DNA of 64,000 nt, from positions 207,116 to 271,115 of the forward strand of contig NZ_LT855388.1 in NCBI RefSeq assembly GCF_900184735.1, in the 5' to 3' direction. Of the stretch, positions 16,598-25,963 are shown one piece after another. Position numbers and translations under genes: made by a program. Source of the stretch: Paucisalibacillus globulus. GTDB taxonomy: Bacteria; Bacillota; Bacilli; Bacillales; Amphibacillaceae. Every line of letters starts with the position of its first letter. The first letter of the stretch is position 1. The notes beneath the pieces were generated by a model. That model did no database searches, had not been told where the DNA came from, and saw only the letters and a program-made list of their open reading frames with translations.

Positions 16598-17284
16598 ATG
16601 AATTATCATATTGCTGTTATAGAAGATGATCCCAATATACAAAATATCGTCTCAGCCTTCTTAAAAAAAGAAGGATATCAGGTTTCTGTGATGGATTCTG
16701 CTGAAAAGGGCTTAGGGCTCTGGAAGTCTAATCCTCCAGATATGTGGATTGTTGATATTATGTTGCCGGGAATGGATGGGTACGAATTTTGTAAGACCAT
16801 TCGTAATGAAAGTGATGTCCCAATCATTATAGTTTCTGCTAAAGATGAGGAAATTGATAAAATCCTAGGCCTTGAGCTTGGTGGGGATGACTACTTAACT
16901 AAACCATTTAGCCCAAGAGAATTAATGGCTAGAGTTAAGCGTCTTTTTAAACGATATCGACCAGTGGAAAAGAATCAGAGTGAGGACAATGACCGAATAG
17001 AAGTGGAAGGGTTAGTAATAAATAAAAGTGATCGCCGTGTGTTTTGGGATGGCGAGGAACAGGAAGTTACTACAAAGGAATTTGATATGTTGCTTTTGTT
17101 TGCGGAAAATGTCAATCGGGCATTCTCGCGTGAAGAGCTTCTTTTGCGCGTGTGGGGAGACGATTACTTTGGAAGTGACAGAGCAGTAGATGATTTGGTG
17201 AAAAGGCTCCGCAAGAAGATTAAGGACATACCACTTGAGACTGTTTGGGGCTTTGGCTATAGACTCCGGGATAATGAGGACTAA
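16598..17284 (+). CDS. cssR: secretion-stress response regulator CssR
   Basis: A 228-residue OmpR-type regulator. The receiver domain has the acidic pair EDD (9-11), phospho-acceptor Asp in MWIVDIMLPGMDG (about residue 54), Thr/Ser in IIVSAKDE and Lys in YLTKPFSPREL. The winged-helix domain contains VTTKEFDMLLLF and REELLLRVWGDDYFGSDRAV, and ends GFGYRL. The FGSDRAVDDLVKRLRKK stretch is close to B. subtilis CssR. It responds to misfolded exported protein and activates htr genes. The histidine kinase gene begins 3 bases after the stop. Confidence 0.88.
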   Translation: MNYHIAVIEDDPNIQNIVSAFLKKEGYQVSVMDSAEKGLGLWKSNPPDMWIVDIMLPGMDGYEFCKTIRNESDVPIIIVSAKDEEIDKILGLELGGDDYLTKPFSPRELMARVKRLFKRYRPVEKNQSEDNDRIEVEGLVINKSDRRVFWDGEEQEVTTKEFDMLLLFAENVNRAFSREELLLRVWGDDYFGSDRAVDDLVKRLRKKIKDIPLETVWGFGYRLRDNED

Positions 17285-17287
17285 AAG

Positions 17288-18628
17288 ATGAAATTGCAAT
17301 ATCAATTAAATGCTGCATTTACTGCTTTACTTCTAATAATCATGGCTATAACGGGATATGTTATCTACTCTTTGATACTGAATTTACTAATTCAAGATGA
17401 ACAAAGACAGTTAGAGCAAAAAGGTGAGATTTTAGTAAACGTATTAGATGAGGCCTTTATCTCAAGGGAGAATCTCATTGGGTTTAATGAATTTCTAAAA
17501 GAACAGGATTTACAGCTATTCTTGTATGACAGGGAACAAAATTCTGTCCTATATTCCACTTTGCCGACACCAATAGTGACCGGATTATTTATGAATAATG
17601 ACTTTAAGAACTCAGAAGAAGAGCTTTGGGCATTTGGTAATGAAAAATACGTTACATCGCGAATCTTGTTTGTTCCGAAAAGTCTTGGATTAGAACTAAT
17701 TTTACTCACACCTTTACAAGACCTTCGAATAGTCCAGCAAGATTTTATTATGCGAATGTTACTCGTGTTTATCTTCGGAGCAATAGCAGCCATTGGACTA
17801 AGTTACTTTCTTACTAGGAAACTCGTTACACCGTTAACACGGCTTAAGCACCAGCTTAAAAAAGTGGAAAAGCGTGAGTTTGATGAGATTAAACCAATTA
17901 GTGCATCTGGAGAAATAAAAGAGGTAGCACAAAGTGTTTATGATATGGCAAGCGAGTTGCAACGATATATAAATACTCAGCAGACATTCTTCCAAAATGC
18001 TAGTCATGAACTGAAAACGCCACTAATGACAACTCAGGGCTATGCGGAGGGAATAAAAGAAAAAGTGTTTGATGAACAAGAAGAAGAAAAAGGTCTGGAA
18101 GTAATCGTTTCAGAGGTTAATCGACTTAAGAAAATTATTAACGAAATGATTCTACTCGCAAAATTGGAAAGTGAAGAACTTTCCTATCAGAATGAGAAGT
18201 TTCCATTATCTGTTTTATTGGATAAGGTGGTAGAGCGAGCTTTGCCTTTAGCAACAGAACAGAATGTAGAGCTTCGGAAACAAGAGGCAGACAATCTGTA
18301 TCTTTTAGGTGATGAAGAACGATTATTACGTGCCTTACTTAACTTGACAGTTAATGGAATCCGACATGGTAATAGTACGCTCCTTATTTCTTCATCAATG
18401 CAAAATGGTGAAATACAGATAACTATTGAAGATGACGGAGAAGGTATTTCTGAGGAATTAATGCCACATATTTTTCACCGATTTGTTAAAGGTAAGAATG
18501 GAGAGACTGGCCTAGGTCTCGCCATCTCGAGAGCCATCATCGAACAATCGGGCGGGAAAATCCAAGCAGGTAAATCCCAACTAGGTGGAGCTAAATTTAC
18601 CCTCACCTTCCCAAATGTGCTGAATTAA
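17288..18628 (+). CDS. cssS: secretion-stress sensor histidine kinase CssS
   Basis: A 446-residue membrane histidine kinase. Two transmembrane segments (about residues 10-31 and 156-177) enclose an extracytoplasmic sensor domain of about 125 residues. A HAMP segment follows, then HisKA with the phospho-acceptor in NASHELKTPLMTTQGY and the ATPase with N box LLNLTVNGIRHG, G1 EDDGEGI and G2 GLGLAISRAI. It should phosphorylate CssR when misfolded proteins accumulate outside the membrane. The spacing to cssR (3 bases) shows one operon. Confidence 0.88.
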   Translation: MKLQYQLNAAFTALLLIIMAITGYVIYSLILNLLIQDEQRQLEQKGEILVNVLDEAFISRENLIGFNEFLKEQDLQLFLYDREQNSVLYSTLPTPIVTGLFMNNDFKNSEEELWAFGNEKYVTSRILFVPKSLGLELILLTPLQDLRIVQQDFIMRMLLVFIFGAIAAIGLSYFLTRKLVTPLTRLKHQLKKVEKREFDEIKPISASGEIKEVAQSVYDMASELQRYINTQQTFFQNASHELKTPLMTTQGYAEGIKEKVFDEQEEEKGLEVIVSEVNRLKKIINEMILLAKLESEELSYQNEKFPLSVLLDKVVERALPLATEQNVELRKQEADNLYLLGDEERLLRALLNLTVNGIRHGNSTLLISSSMQNGEIQITIEDDGEGISEELMPHIFHRFVKGKNGETGLGLAISRAIIEQSGGKIQAGKSQLGGAKFTLTFPNVLN

Positions 18629-18714
18629 GAGCCTATTCTCCTAGAATATTGAGTGAACTCCACGTGGATGGCTAGTGCAATGAAAAAAATAAAGACAACA
18701 ATCGACATATATGA

Positions 18715-18720
18715 TATAAT
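18715..18720 (+). promoter_or_regulatory. -10 box of the typA promoter
   Basis: A perfect TATAAT at 18715-18720, 42 bases before the start. The -35 candidate AAGACA (18692-18697, 17-base spacer) matches only four of six positions. Confidence 0.5.
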
Positions 18721-18762
18721 TGTCTAGTTTCATTCTACTCGGAAATAAGAGGAGCGTACTTT

Positions 18763-20592
18763 ATGCAATTAAGACAAGATATTCGTAATATCGCAATTAT
18801 TGCTCACGTTGACCATGGTAAAACAACATTGGTAGACCAGTTACTAAAATATTCTGGTACTTTTCGTGAAAATGAGCAAGTTGATGAGCGCATGATGGAT
18901 TCCAATGATATTGAACGGGAACGTGGAATCACAATTTTAGCGAAAAATACAGCAATTAGCTATAACGATACAAGAATTAACATCTTAGATACACCAGGAC
19001 ACGCAGACTTCGGTGGTGAAGTTGAACGTATCTTGAAAATGGTTGATGGTGTTGCTTTAGTAGTAGACGCCTATGAAGGTACAATGCCGCAAACACGATT
19101 TGTGTTAAAAAAGGCACTTGAACAAAAATTAACGCCAATCGTTGTATTAAATAAGATTGACCGTCCTAACGCAAGACCAGCAGAAGTAGTGGATGAAGTA
19201 TTAGATTTATTCATTGAACTAGGTGCAGACGATGACCAATTAGAATTCCCGGTTGTATATGCCTCTGCTTTAAATGGAACTTCAGGTCTTGAACCGGAAG
19301 ACCAACAAGAAACAATGGAACCAATTTATCAAACGATTCTGGAACATATTCCAGCACCAATTGATAATCGTGAAGATCCATTACAATTCCAAGTAACTTT
19401 ATTAGATTATAACGATTATGTTGGACGTATTGGTATTGGGCGTATTGCTCGTGGTAAAATTCATGTTGGCCAACAGGTTGTCGTGATGAAAAAGGATGGC
19501 ACACAAAAGTCTTTCCGTATTAGTAAGCTATTCGGTTTCTTTGGTCTAAAGCGATTAGAGATTGAGGAAGCTGGTGCTGGTGAGATTGTAGCAATCTCAG
19601 GTCTAGATGATTTAAACGTTGGGGAAACAATTTGTCCACAAGATCATCCAGATGCACTTCCAGTACTACACATTGATGAGCCTACTCTTCAAATGACATT
19701 TGTTACTAACAACAGTCCATTTGCAGGGCGTGAAGGGAAGTATATAACTTCTCGTAAGATTGAAGAACGTTTATTGAAACAGCTAGAAACAGATGTAAGT
19801 TTACGTGTAGATCCAACCGAATCTCCAGATGCTTGGATTGTATCAGGCCGTGGGGAACTACACTTATCTATTCTAATTGAGAATTTACGTCGTGAAGGTT
19901 TTGAGCTACAACTATCGAAGCCAAAAGTAATCATGAAAGAAATTGATGGTGTACTATCAGAACCTGTTGAGCGAGTACAAGTAGATGTTCCAGAAGAACA
20001 TACCGGAGCCATTATGGAGTCTCTTGGTGCACGTAAAGGTGAAATGCTCGACATGGTGAACTTTGGTAATGGTCAAGTTCGTCTTGAGTTTAAGGTGCCA
20101 TCTCGTGGACTAATCGGGTACTCAACTGAGTTTATGTCCCAAACACGTGGTTACGGGATCTTAAATCATACGTTTGAAGCTTATGAACCAGTAATTAAAG
20201 GTCAAGTAGGTGGAAGACGCCAAGGTGTTCTTGTTGCATTAGAAAATGGTAAAGCTTCAACTTATGGAATCATGGGACTAGAAGACCGTGGTATTATCTT
20301 TGTTGATCCAGGTACAGAAGTATATGCAGGAATGATTGTTGGGGAGCATAACCGTGAAAACGACTTAACCGTTAATATCACGAAAGAAAAACATCTAACA
20401 AACGTTCGTTCTGCAACAAAGGATCAAACTTCGGTAATTCGTAAAACTAGAAACATGTCACTGGAAGAAGCATTAGAATATTTAAATGATGATGAGTACT
20501 GTGAAGTAACTCCAGAATCTATTCGTCTACGTAAGAAAATTCTAAATAAAAACGAACGTGAAAAAGCTGCAAAACGTGCAAAATTAGTATAA
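18763..20592 (+). CDS. typA: ribosome-binding translational GTPase TypA/BipA
   Basis: A 609-residue GTPase of the EF-G family that binds the ribosome and aids assembly and stress adaptation. G1 is [11 protein letters not shown] (residues 13-23), switch I contains ERERGITI, G3 is DTPGHADF, G4 is NKIDRP and G5 is VYASALNG. Domain II, the EF-G-like domains III and V ([15 protein letters not shown]) and the TypA-specific C-terminal domain are all there at normal length. RBS AAGAGGAG. Single gene with a strong terminator. Confidence 0.96.
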   Translation: MQLRQDIRNIAIIAHVDHGKTTLVDQLLKYSGTFRENEQVDERMMDSNDIERERGITILAKNTAISYNDTRINILDTPGHADFGGEVERILKMVDGVALVVDAYEGTMPQTRFVLKKALEQKLTPIVVLNKIDRPNARPAEVVDEVLDLFIELGADDDQLEFPVVYASALNGTSGLEPEDQQETMEPIYQTILEHIPAPIDNREDPLQFQVTLLDYNDYVGRIGIGRIARGKIHVGQQVVVMKKDGTQKSFRISKLFGFFGLKRLEIEEAGAGEIVAISGLDDLNVGETICPQDHPDALPVLHIDEPTLQMTFVTNNSPFAGREGKYITSRKIEERLLKQLETDVSLRVDPTESPDAWIVSGRGELHLSILIENLRREGFELQLSKPKVIMKEIDGVLSEPVERVQVDVPEEHTGAIMESLGARKGEMLDMVNFGNGQVRLEFKVPSRGLIGYSTEFMSQTRGYGILNHTFEAYEPVIKGQVGGRRQGVLVALENGKASTYGIMGLEDRGIIFVDPGTEVYAGMIVGEHNRENDLTVNITKEKHLTNVRSATKDQTSVIRKTRNMSLEEALEYLNDDEYCEVTPESIRLRKKILNKNEREKAAKRAKLV

Positions 20593-20597
20593 TGCAT

Positions 20598-20645
20598 AAG
20601 AGGATATCTATAGGGAATACACCCCTAAAGATATCCTCTTTTTAA
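20598..20645 (+). terminator. terminator of typA
   Basis: AAGAGGATATCT pairs with AGATATCCTCTT, with an inner TAGGG/CCCTA stem, followed by TTTT. Confidence 0.88.
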
Positions 20646-20707
20646 ATGTGCACTTTATAAAAATATTCCATTTGCTGTGTTTTCTTTAACAAATAGTGGA
20701 TAGAAAC

Positions 20708-21109
20708 TGTGCGGTAACTAATAGTTTTTGATAGCGCAACATACCCGCTTCGGAAATACACTCCGCTTTCCGCGGGCGGCTGGTGAGCCTCCTCGTGCTA
20801 TCGCACTGCGGGGTCTCACCGATGCCTATCCTCCCGCAGGAGTCTCCGTGTATTTCCTACGCTAGTATTGATTGGAAATTAAAAGGACTTAAAACACACA
20901 CAAAAATCAAAATCATTTACTATCTAAAATTAGAATACTTAAATTAGCGCAGGCAGAATACGTAGACTCCTGCGGGAATAGCACGTGTCCGAAGACCCCG
21001 CAGAGGCGAACTTTCCTCGAGGAGGCTGAGGCCGGGCCCGCGGAAAGCGGAGTGTTCTGCCGGAGCGGCAGAATTAAGCTTCACCAGATCTAATATTTTT
21101 TACCGCACA
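20708..21109. repeat. palindromic GC-rich repeat element R1
   Basis: The 10-bp ends TGTGCGGTAA (20708-20717) and TTACCGCACA (21100-21109) are perfect inverted repeats. Inside are two opposed copies of a GC-rich module: copy A 20744-20868 and copy B 20947-21072. Both carry ACTCCGCTTTCCGCGGGC, CTGCGGGGTCT and CCCGCAGGAGTCT in the order expected for reverse complements. The stretch between typA and the sugar dehydrogenase gene holds no gene; this element fills it. Base composition is far richer in G+C than the surroundings. Related elements are at 47749 and 49860. Confidence 0.85.
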
Positions 21110-21229
21110 AATTCAAACTATAGCAACCAAACTGTACGAAAAGCCTTTTTAATATATTTTATATTCTACTTATAAATTTCTGTAAATTAATCTAAAATGT
21201 AGCTATCAATGCTAAAGGAGTGAACCACC

Positions 21230-22282
21230 ATTCGTACACTTTTGCCAGTATTTCTATTGGTATTCATGATAGGCTGTTCTAAAGAAAATCCTTCCCCTAG
21301 TCAGACTGAGCCAACAATAAATCAAAATGAATATGAAGTAATTGCTTCAAACTTAGATATACCTTGGGAAATTGTTAAGTTGGATAATACCATTTATATA
21401 AGTGAAAGAACGGGATCTATCGTTAAAGTAGAGGGTAAAGACTATATTCGTCAACCTGTCAATTTCACTCAGGAATTGTCTAACCAACCAGAAGCAGGAT
21501 TATTGGGAATTGCTTTTCCACGAGGGTCTACTGGTGAAGCTTTTGCATATTATTCGTATGTTGAAGGCAATAACTATTATCAACGCGTTGTTAAGATAGA
21601 GCTAGCTGTTAATCACTGGCAGGAAACGGATGTTTTATTAGATAAGATACCTGGAGGAAAATACCATCAGGGTGGGAGAATTGAAATTGGACCAGATCAA
21701 AAGTTATATATTACTACTGGTGATGCAACAGTACCTGAATTAGCACAGAATTTAGAGAGTTTAGCTGGAAAGATTCTCCGTATGAATGTTGATGGTACAA
21801 TACCATCTGATAATCCTTTTCCAAACAGTTATGTTTATTCCTACGGACATCGGAATCCACAAGGGCTAGCCTGGGATAGTGCAGGTAATCTATATGCATC
21901 AGAACATGGCTCAAATGCATACGATGAACTAAATTATATCCAAAAAGGAAAGAACTATGGATGGCCGGTTATACAAGGGGATGAGGAAAGAGAAGGAATG
22001 GTAAAACCTATTATTCATTCACATGAGAATACATGGGCACCATCTGGATTGGCTTATTTAGATGGTAAATTATACTTTGCTTCCTTAAGAGGAGAGGGTA
22101 TTCGAGAATATGACCCTCAAACAAATGAATTGGATGAAATCTTACCCGAGTTAGGGCGAGTGCGTGATGTATTAGCGACAAGTCAAGGACTATATGTGGT
22201 TACGAATAATACAGATGGAAGAGGAAACCCGCGTGAAAATGATGACCAATTAATATTTATTCCAATTCATATGTTACAATAG
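21230..22282 (+). CDS. PQQ-type glucose/sorbosone dehydrogenase lipoprotein, apparent ATT start
   Basis: A six-bladed beta-propeller of the soluble-aldose-sugar-dehydrogenase family. Landmarks: IPWEIVKLDNTIYISERTG, GGKYHQGGRIEIGPDQKLY, YSYGHRNPQGLAWD and SEHGSNAYDELNYI. It is probably secreted and anchored by lipid, as the N-terminus ends in a lipobox (VFMIGCSK). The RBS AAAGGAG (21214-21220) fits only an ATT codon at 21230; an in-frame TGA stands two codons upstream, and the next possible start, TTG 21242, is 21 bases from the RBS and would remove the only basic residue of the signal peptide. Starting at ATT gives MRTLLPVFLLVFMIGC. Whether PQQ is made by this organism is not shown here. Confidence 0.82.
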   Translation: MRTLLPVFLLVFMIGCSKENPSPSQTEPTINQNEYEVIASNLDIPWEIVKLDNTIYISERTGSIVKVEGKDYIRQPVNFTQELSNQPEAGLLGIAFPRGSTGEAFAYYSYVEGNNYYQRVVKIELAVNHWQETDVLLDKIPGGKYHQGGRIEIGPDQKLYITTGDATVPELAQNLESLAGKILRMNVDGTIPSDNPFPNSYVYSYGHRNPQGLAWDSAGNLYASEHGSNAYDELNYIQKGKNYGWPVIQGDEEREGMVKPIIHSHENTWAPSGLAYLDGKLYFASLRGEGIREYDPQTNELDEILPELGRVRDVLATSQGLYVVTNNTDGRGNPRENDDQLIFIPIHMLQ

Positions 22283-22297
22283 GTCTTTTTGAACAGG

Positions 22298-22342
22298 AAA
22301 AAGGGAGTAAACAAATGTTTGTTTACTCCCTTTTTTTCTTGC
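22298..22342. terminator. bidirectional terminator
   Basis: AAAAAGGGAGTAAACAAA (22298-22315) pairs perfectly with TTTGTTTACTCCCTTTTT (22318-22335), with T-runs on both strands. The right arm overlaps the last codons of the convergent small membrane gene. Confidence 0.92.
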
Positions 22343-22505
22343 TTTTTTCATCTGGAATATACTTTGTATAATATGCTGCAAAAATTAAACAAATAAGGGT
22401 CAATCCCCATGTAACTATTCCAGTCCATTGTAGATCAATTCGCAAACCGAATACCAATATCAACGCACTTAATGCAAGAAATATTGCGGTTAAATAGCGT
22501 TTCAT
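22323..22505 (-). CDS. small two-TM membrane protein
   Basis: A 60-residue protein with two hydrophobic segments (about 5-20 and 29-47) and a very basic tail, DEKSKKKRE. I know no family for it. An AGAGGTG RBS lies eight bases before the ATG, and the 3' end runs into a strong shared terminator, both of which argue for a real gene. Confidence 0.65.
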   Translation of the reverse strand: MKRYLTAIFLALSALILVFGLRIDLQWTGIVTWGLTLICLIFAAYYTKYIPDEKSKKKRE

Positions 22506-22622
22506 TTTAGAACACCTCTAATATGGTGATTACTTTTAACATTTATAGTTAATTATATAACACAGTATAAGAAGAATGTAAGTCTTTTCTCCTATTTTAC
22601 ATAGTTTTTACAACTTGACTTA

Positions 22623-23057
22623 CTATTCTTCAATAATTGTCTTAGGTTTACGAGCTAAACAAAGAATTCCTGCTATTAAGTACAGTATTCCACTTAGGAT
22701 ACCTCCACCAAGGGTTATAATAGCATAACCAACTCCAGTTACAAGGAAGATTATCCCTGCAGCAACGGGACGTTTATTTCCTTTTAGAAGAACCATAGCG
22801 ACAATACCTAAAATGATTGCAACGATTGGTAAGATTACAATTAATATTCCACCTTGTGCAAGGTTCATACTAAACATTTCTTCAATTGTAGAGATGTCTG
22901 ATGAAGTTAAATCAAATTCGGATTGGTTTTCCGTCATATACTCTTCTAGATATCCCTTGTTATTTTCCATCCAAAGTCTAAGTATTCCAAATGCTACTGA
23001 GAATACATAGAAAACTGCACCAATAATTCCCAGTGTTATTTCTGCTGTACGTTTCAC
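22623..23057 (-). CDS. DUF4064 family membrane protein
   Basis: A 144-residue membrane protein with an N-terminal TM segment (KRTAEITLGIIGAVFYVFSV), a soluble stretch of about 50 residues and three more TM segments. The layout and the ITLGIIG...GKRP/NKRPVAAGI motifs agree with DUF4064, whose function is unknown. Start is GTG 23057 behind GGGAGG. Not linked to the small membrane gene downstream (117-base gap). Confidence 0.72.
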   Translation of the reverse strand: MKRTAEITLGIIGAVFYVFSVAFGILRLWMENNKGYLEEYMTENQSEFDLTSSDISTIEEMFSMNLAQGGILIVILPIVAIILGIVAMVLLKGNKRPVAAGIIFLVTGVGYAIITLGGGILSGILYLIAGILCLARKPKTIIEE

Positions 23058-23207
23058 AATATTTCCTCCCTTAATATGTATATTGCTATCTTATACGATT
23101 TTACCTGATAATTGTTTCATTTATTACTAAAAAAGTTTAAAAAAAGAAATGTAGAATTATTTTAAAAAATCAAATATCATAAAAGGTAAGTATAGGAGGG
23201 GAAAAAT

Positions 23208-24359
23208 GTGCGGGAAGTAGTAATTATTGATGGGGTTCGTACAGCAGTCGGCAGAAAAGGTGGAGCATTTACAAATTATCGTCCAGATGAATTGGCTGCT
23301 CTAGTATTGGATGATTTGGTAGAACGATCATCTGTGGATAAGAGTAGTGTGGAAGATGTTATTTTGGGTTGTGTGACACAGGTTAACGAGCAAGGTGGAA
23401 ATATTGCACGAACTGCAGCACTTATTGCAGGATTTCCGATACAAGTACCTGGGGTAACCATTGATCGTCAGTGTGGTTCAAGCCAACAAGCAATTCATTT
23501 TGCTGCACAAGCAATTGCTTCAGGAGATATGGATATTGTGATTGCGGGTGGAGTAGAAAGCATGTCTCGTGCACCAATGTTTTCGAACATAGGGAAAACC
23601 AGACCTAGTAAAAAACTTCAAGAGAGATACGAGATTGTAAATCAAGGAGTTTCATCTGAAAAGATTGCAGACCAATGGGGATTCACAAGAGAACAATTAG
23701 ATACATATTCACTTGAAAGTCATAAAAAGGCATTGCATGCAATAGAAAAGGGAAAATTTGAAGCGGAAATCCTCCCAGTTGAGGTTGAAAATCATGAAGG
23801 AAAAAAACAAATTATTAATCGTGATGAGGGCCCAAGAAAAGATACATCTATAGAAGCACTATCTTCACTAAAATCGGTCTTTCAAGCAGATGGTAAGATA
23901 ACAGCCGGAAACGCTAGTCAAATGAGTGATGGTGCGAGTGCTGTATTGCTAATGTCTAAAGAAAAAGCGTTAGAACTAGGCTTGAAACCAAGGGCGAAAA
24001 TAGTAGCTCGAGTAGTAGTAGGTTCAGATCCAACTTTAATGCTAACAGGACCTATTGAAGCAACTAAACGAGTACTGGAGAAGTCGGGGCTTTCCATTGA
24101 GGATATGGATCGCTATGAGGTAAACGAAGCCTTTGCACCAGTACCACTTGCATGGTTAGCAGATACAGGTGCGGACCCTTCTAAGTTAAATGTAAATGGA
24201 GGGGCAATTGCACTTGGGCACCCATTGGGGGCAACAGGAACGAAGCTAATGACATCATTATTATATGAATTAGAACGAATTAATGGGCGCTACGGGTTAC
24301 TTGCTATTTGCGAAGGTATGGGAATGGCTAATGCAACCATAATCGAACGAGTTGAATAG
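23208..24359 (+). CDS. thiolase (acetyl-CoA C-acyltransferase)
   Basis: A 383-residue thiolase that condenses or cleaves acyl-CoA. The nucleophilic Cys is in DRQCGSSQQAIHFAA (about residue 87), the NEAFAP motif and the His in GGAIALGHPLGATG follow, and the second Cys is in AICEGMGMANA. The start is GTG 23208 behind AGGAGGGG; the ATG three bases upstream is in another frame. It stands alone, without dehydrogenase or CoA-transferase genes, so fatty-acid degradation versus acetoacetyl-CoA formation cannot be separated. Confidence 0.9.
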   Translation: MREVVIIDGVRTAVGRKGGAFTNYRPDELAALVLDDLVERSSVDKSSVEDVILGCVTQVNEQGGNIARTAALIAGFPIQVPGVTIDRQCGSSQQAIHFAAQAIASGDMDIVIAGGVESMSRAPMFSNIGKTRPSKKLQERYEIVNQGVSSEKIADQWGFTREQLDTYSLESHKKALHAIEKGKFEAEILPVEVENHEGKKQIINRDEGPRKDTSIEALSSLKSVFQADGKITAGNASQMSDGASAVLLMSKEKALELGLKPRAKIVARVVVGSDPTLMLTGPIEATKRVLEKSGLSIEDMDRYEVNEAFAPVPLAWLADTGADPSKLNVNGGAIALGHPLGATGTKLMTSLLYELERINGRYGLLAICEGMGMANATIIERVE

Positions 24360-24369
24360 ACATTTGTAG

Positions 24370-24403
24370 AACAACTGCTTTAGATAGGCAGTTGTTTTTT
24401 TAT
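24370..24403 (+). terminator. terminator of the thiolase gene
   Basis: AACAACTGC (24370-24378) pairs with GCAGTTGTT (24388-24396) and a T-run follows. Confidence 0.85.
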
Positions 24404-24549
24404 TTGAGAAAATCACCCTATTTATAGACCATATTCATTAATCCTGTATGTTCCGACCTACTTTTTGTCATATTAAGAACAACCATGTTGGACAAACTAT
24501 CGTTATTTGTAGAATATTTTTACAATAAGGAATTTTTTTCCTGCTTTCA

Positions 24550-24558
24550 TGGTATAAT
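24550..24558 (+). promoter_or_regulatory. extended -10 promoter of the capA-like gene
   Basis: TGGTATAAT (24550-24558) is a perfect extended -10. The -35 region is poor. It lies 30 bases before the gene. Nothing else is visible in the intergenic stretch from 24404. Confidence 0.6.
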
Positions 24559-24587
24559 TAGTAAAAAGGTATGAGGAGTAATGGTCT

Positions 24588-25766
24588 ATGATTAGGGGGA
24601 AATTTATCAAGGCAGTATTATTATTGCTTATGTTAGTATTATTAGTTTCTTGTGGAAAAGATATTTCTGAAGGAACTCTTAACCAAGATCGAACAGCTGG
24701 TTCACATAGTGGTAAAACAACGGATTCAAGAGAGCTAAAAGAACCGATTGAAGTAACAAAAGAAATATCGATATCTGCAATTGGGGATATGCTCATCCAT
24801 AATAGTGTTTATAATGATGCCAAAGTTAATCAAGGCTATGATTTTAAACCGATGCTAGAAAGAGTTAAACCTTTTTTGAGTGACGCTACTATTTCCATTG
24901 CAAATCAAGAAACCATGATTGGTGGAGTAGAATTAGGATTATCATCTTATCCTACATTCAACAGTCCGACAGAAGTTGGTGACGCCCTAAAATGGGCGGG
25001 AATTGACGTTGTTTCATTAGCTAATAATCACACATTAGATCGTGGTGAAGAAGCAATACAGCGTGCTATAAAACATTGGGAAACTATCGATATGATGTAT
25101 ACAGGATCATATAAGGATAGCCAAGATCGTGACCAATTAAGGATATATGAGACGGAAGAAGGAATATCTGTTGCCTTTTTATCTTATACATATGGTACTA
25201 ATGGAATCCCAGTACCAGTTGGAAGGGATTACTTAGTTAATTTAATTGACCAAGAGCTCATGGCACAAGATATACAAAATGCAAAGGAAAAAGCCGATGT
25301 AGTTATTTTAAGCCTCCACTTTGGAAATGAATACGAGCGGATGCCGAATCAACTACAAAAGGACCTTGTTCAGTTTGTTGCCGACCAGGGAGCAGATGTT
25401 GTTCTTGGACACCATCCACATGTCTTGCAGCCAATTGACTGGGTGACAGGTGAGAATGGCAATCGTACATTAGTTGTATACTCCTTAGGGAATTTTCTAT
25501 CTGGTCAAGATGAATTTTATAGACAAATAGGTGGCGTTTTTAAATTCTATATTTCAAAAACCAGTAAGGGTGGAGAACAAGAAGTGAAGGTTCACTCACC
25601 AGAGTTTCTACCGACGTATGTGAAATATTCAAATTGGCGAGATTACGAGGTTATTCCAATGTATCAATTGACCAATCAAGAATTGCCAAATGCACAAAAA
25701 CACTATGAAGAAATAAAGGAACATATGTCAACCTGGGTACCGGATTTAAAGTTTATGGAAGAATAA
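24588..25766 (+). CDS. CapA-family lipoprotein (poly-gamma-glutamate/metallophosphatase-like)
   Basis: A 392-residue exported protein. The signal peptide ends with the lipobox LLVSCGK. The CapA domain of the calcineurin-like fold shows AIGDMLIHNSVYNDAK, IANQETMI, VVSLANNHTLDRGEEAI, ILSLHFGNEYERMPN and VVLGHHPHVLQPIDW, the motifs with conserved His, Asp and Asn. CapA/PgsA proteins take part in poly-gamma-glutamate export, but no capB or capC gene is near, so this is a stand-alone CapA-like enzyme of unknown substrate. Single-gene unit with a terminator. Confidence 0.85.
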   Translation: MIRGKFIKAVLLLLMLVLLVSCGKDISEGTLNQDRTAGSHSGKTTDSRELKEPIEVTKEISISAIGDMLIHNSVYNDAKVNQGYDFKPMLERVKPFLSDATISIANQETMIGGVELGLSSYPTFNSPTEVGDALKWAGIDVVSLANNHTLDRGEEAIQRAIKHWETIDMMYTGSYKDSQDRDQLRIYETEEGISVAFLSYTYGTNGIPVPVGRDYLVNLIDQELMAQDIQNAKEKADVVILSLHFGNEYERMPNQLQKDLVQFVADQGADVVLGHHPHVLQPIDWVTGENGNRTLVVYSLGNFLSGQDEFYRQIGGVFKFYISKTSKGGEQEVKVHSPEFLPTYVKYSNWRDYEVIPMYQLTNQELPNAQKHYEEIKEHMSTWVPDLKFMEE

Positions 25767-25784
25767 TGATAGATGACAGAATTA

Positions 25785-25818
25785 AAGCCTAGCTACGAAA
25801 GTGAGCTAGGCTTTTTTG
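25785..25818 (+). terminator. terminator of the capA-like gene
   Basis: AAGCCTAGCT (25785-25794) pairs with AGCTAGGCTT (25804-25813), followed by TTTTT. Confidence 0.85.
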
Positions 25819-25828
25819 TATTAGTCGG

Positions 25829-25948
25829 TTAACCTTTAGCATTTCGCTTCTCTTTCCTGTTAAAGTAAAGCATCGTTATTCTGACAAACAGGAAACATAG
25901 TAAAGTAATGATGAAAAAAGTAGTAGTTAATATAAGTGAAAAATGCAT
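25829..25948 (-). CDS. 39-residue single-TM microprotein
   Basis: A short gene with ATG at 25948 and TAA at 25829. GGGAGGG is placed about 9 bases upstream, and the gene follows the DUF1129 gene after 15 bases, so it looks like the third gene of the padR operon. The protein begins MHFSLILTTTFFIITLLCF, one transmembrane segment, then a strongly basic end (NRKEKRNAKG). No family is known to me. RBS, operon position and membrane-protein composition support it; it is too small for certainty. Confidence 0.55.
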   Translation of the reverse strand: MHFSLILTTTFFIITLLCFLFVRITMLYFNRKEKRNAKG

Positions 25949-25963
25949 TCACAAAACCCTCCC

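Noticed and set aside
24588..25766. Capsule or poly-gamma-glutamate biosynthesis cluster
   Set aside because: Only a CapA-like gene is present; capB, capC and capD-type genes are absent nearby.
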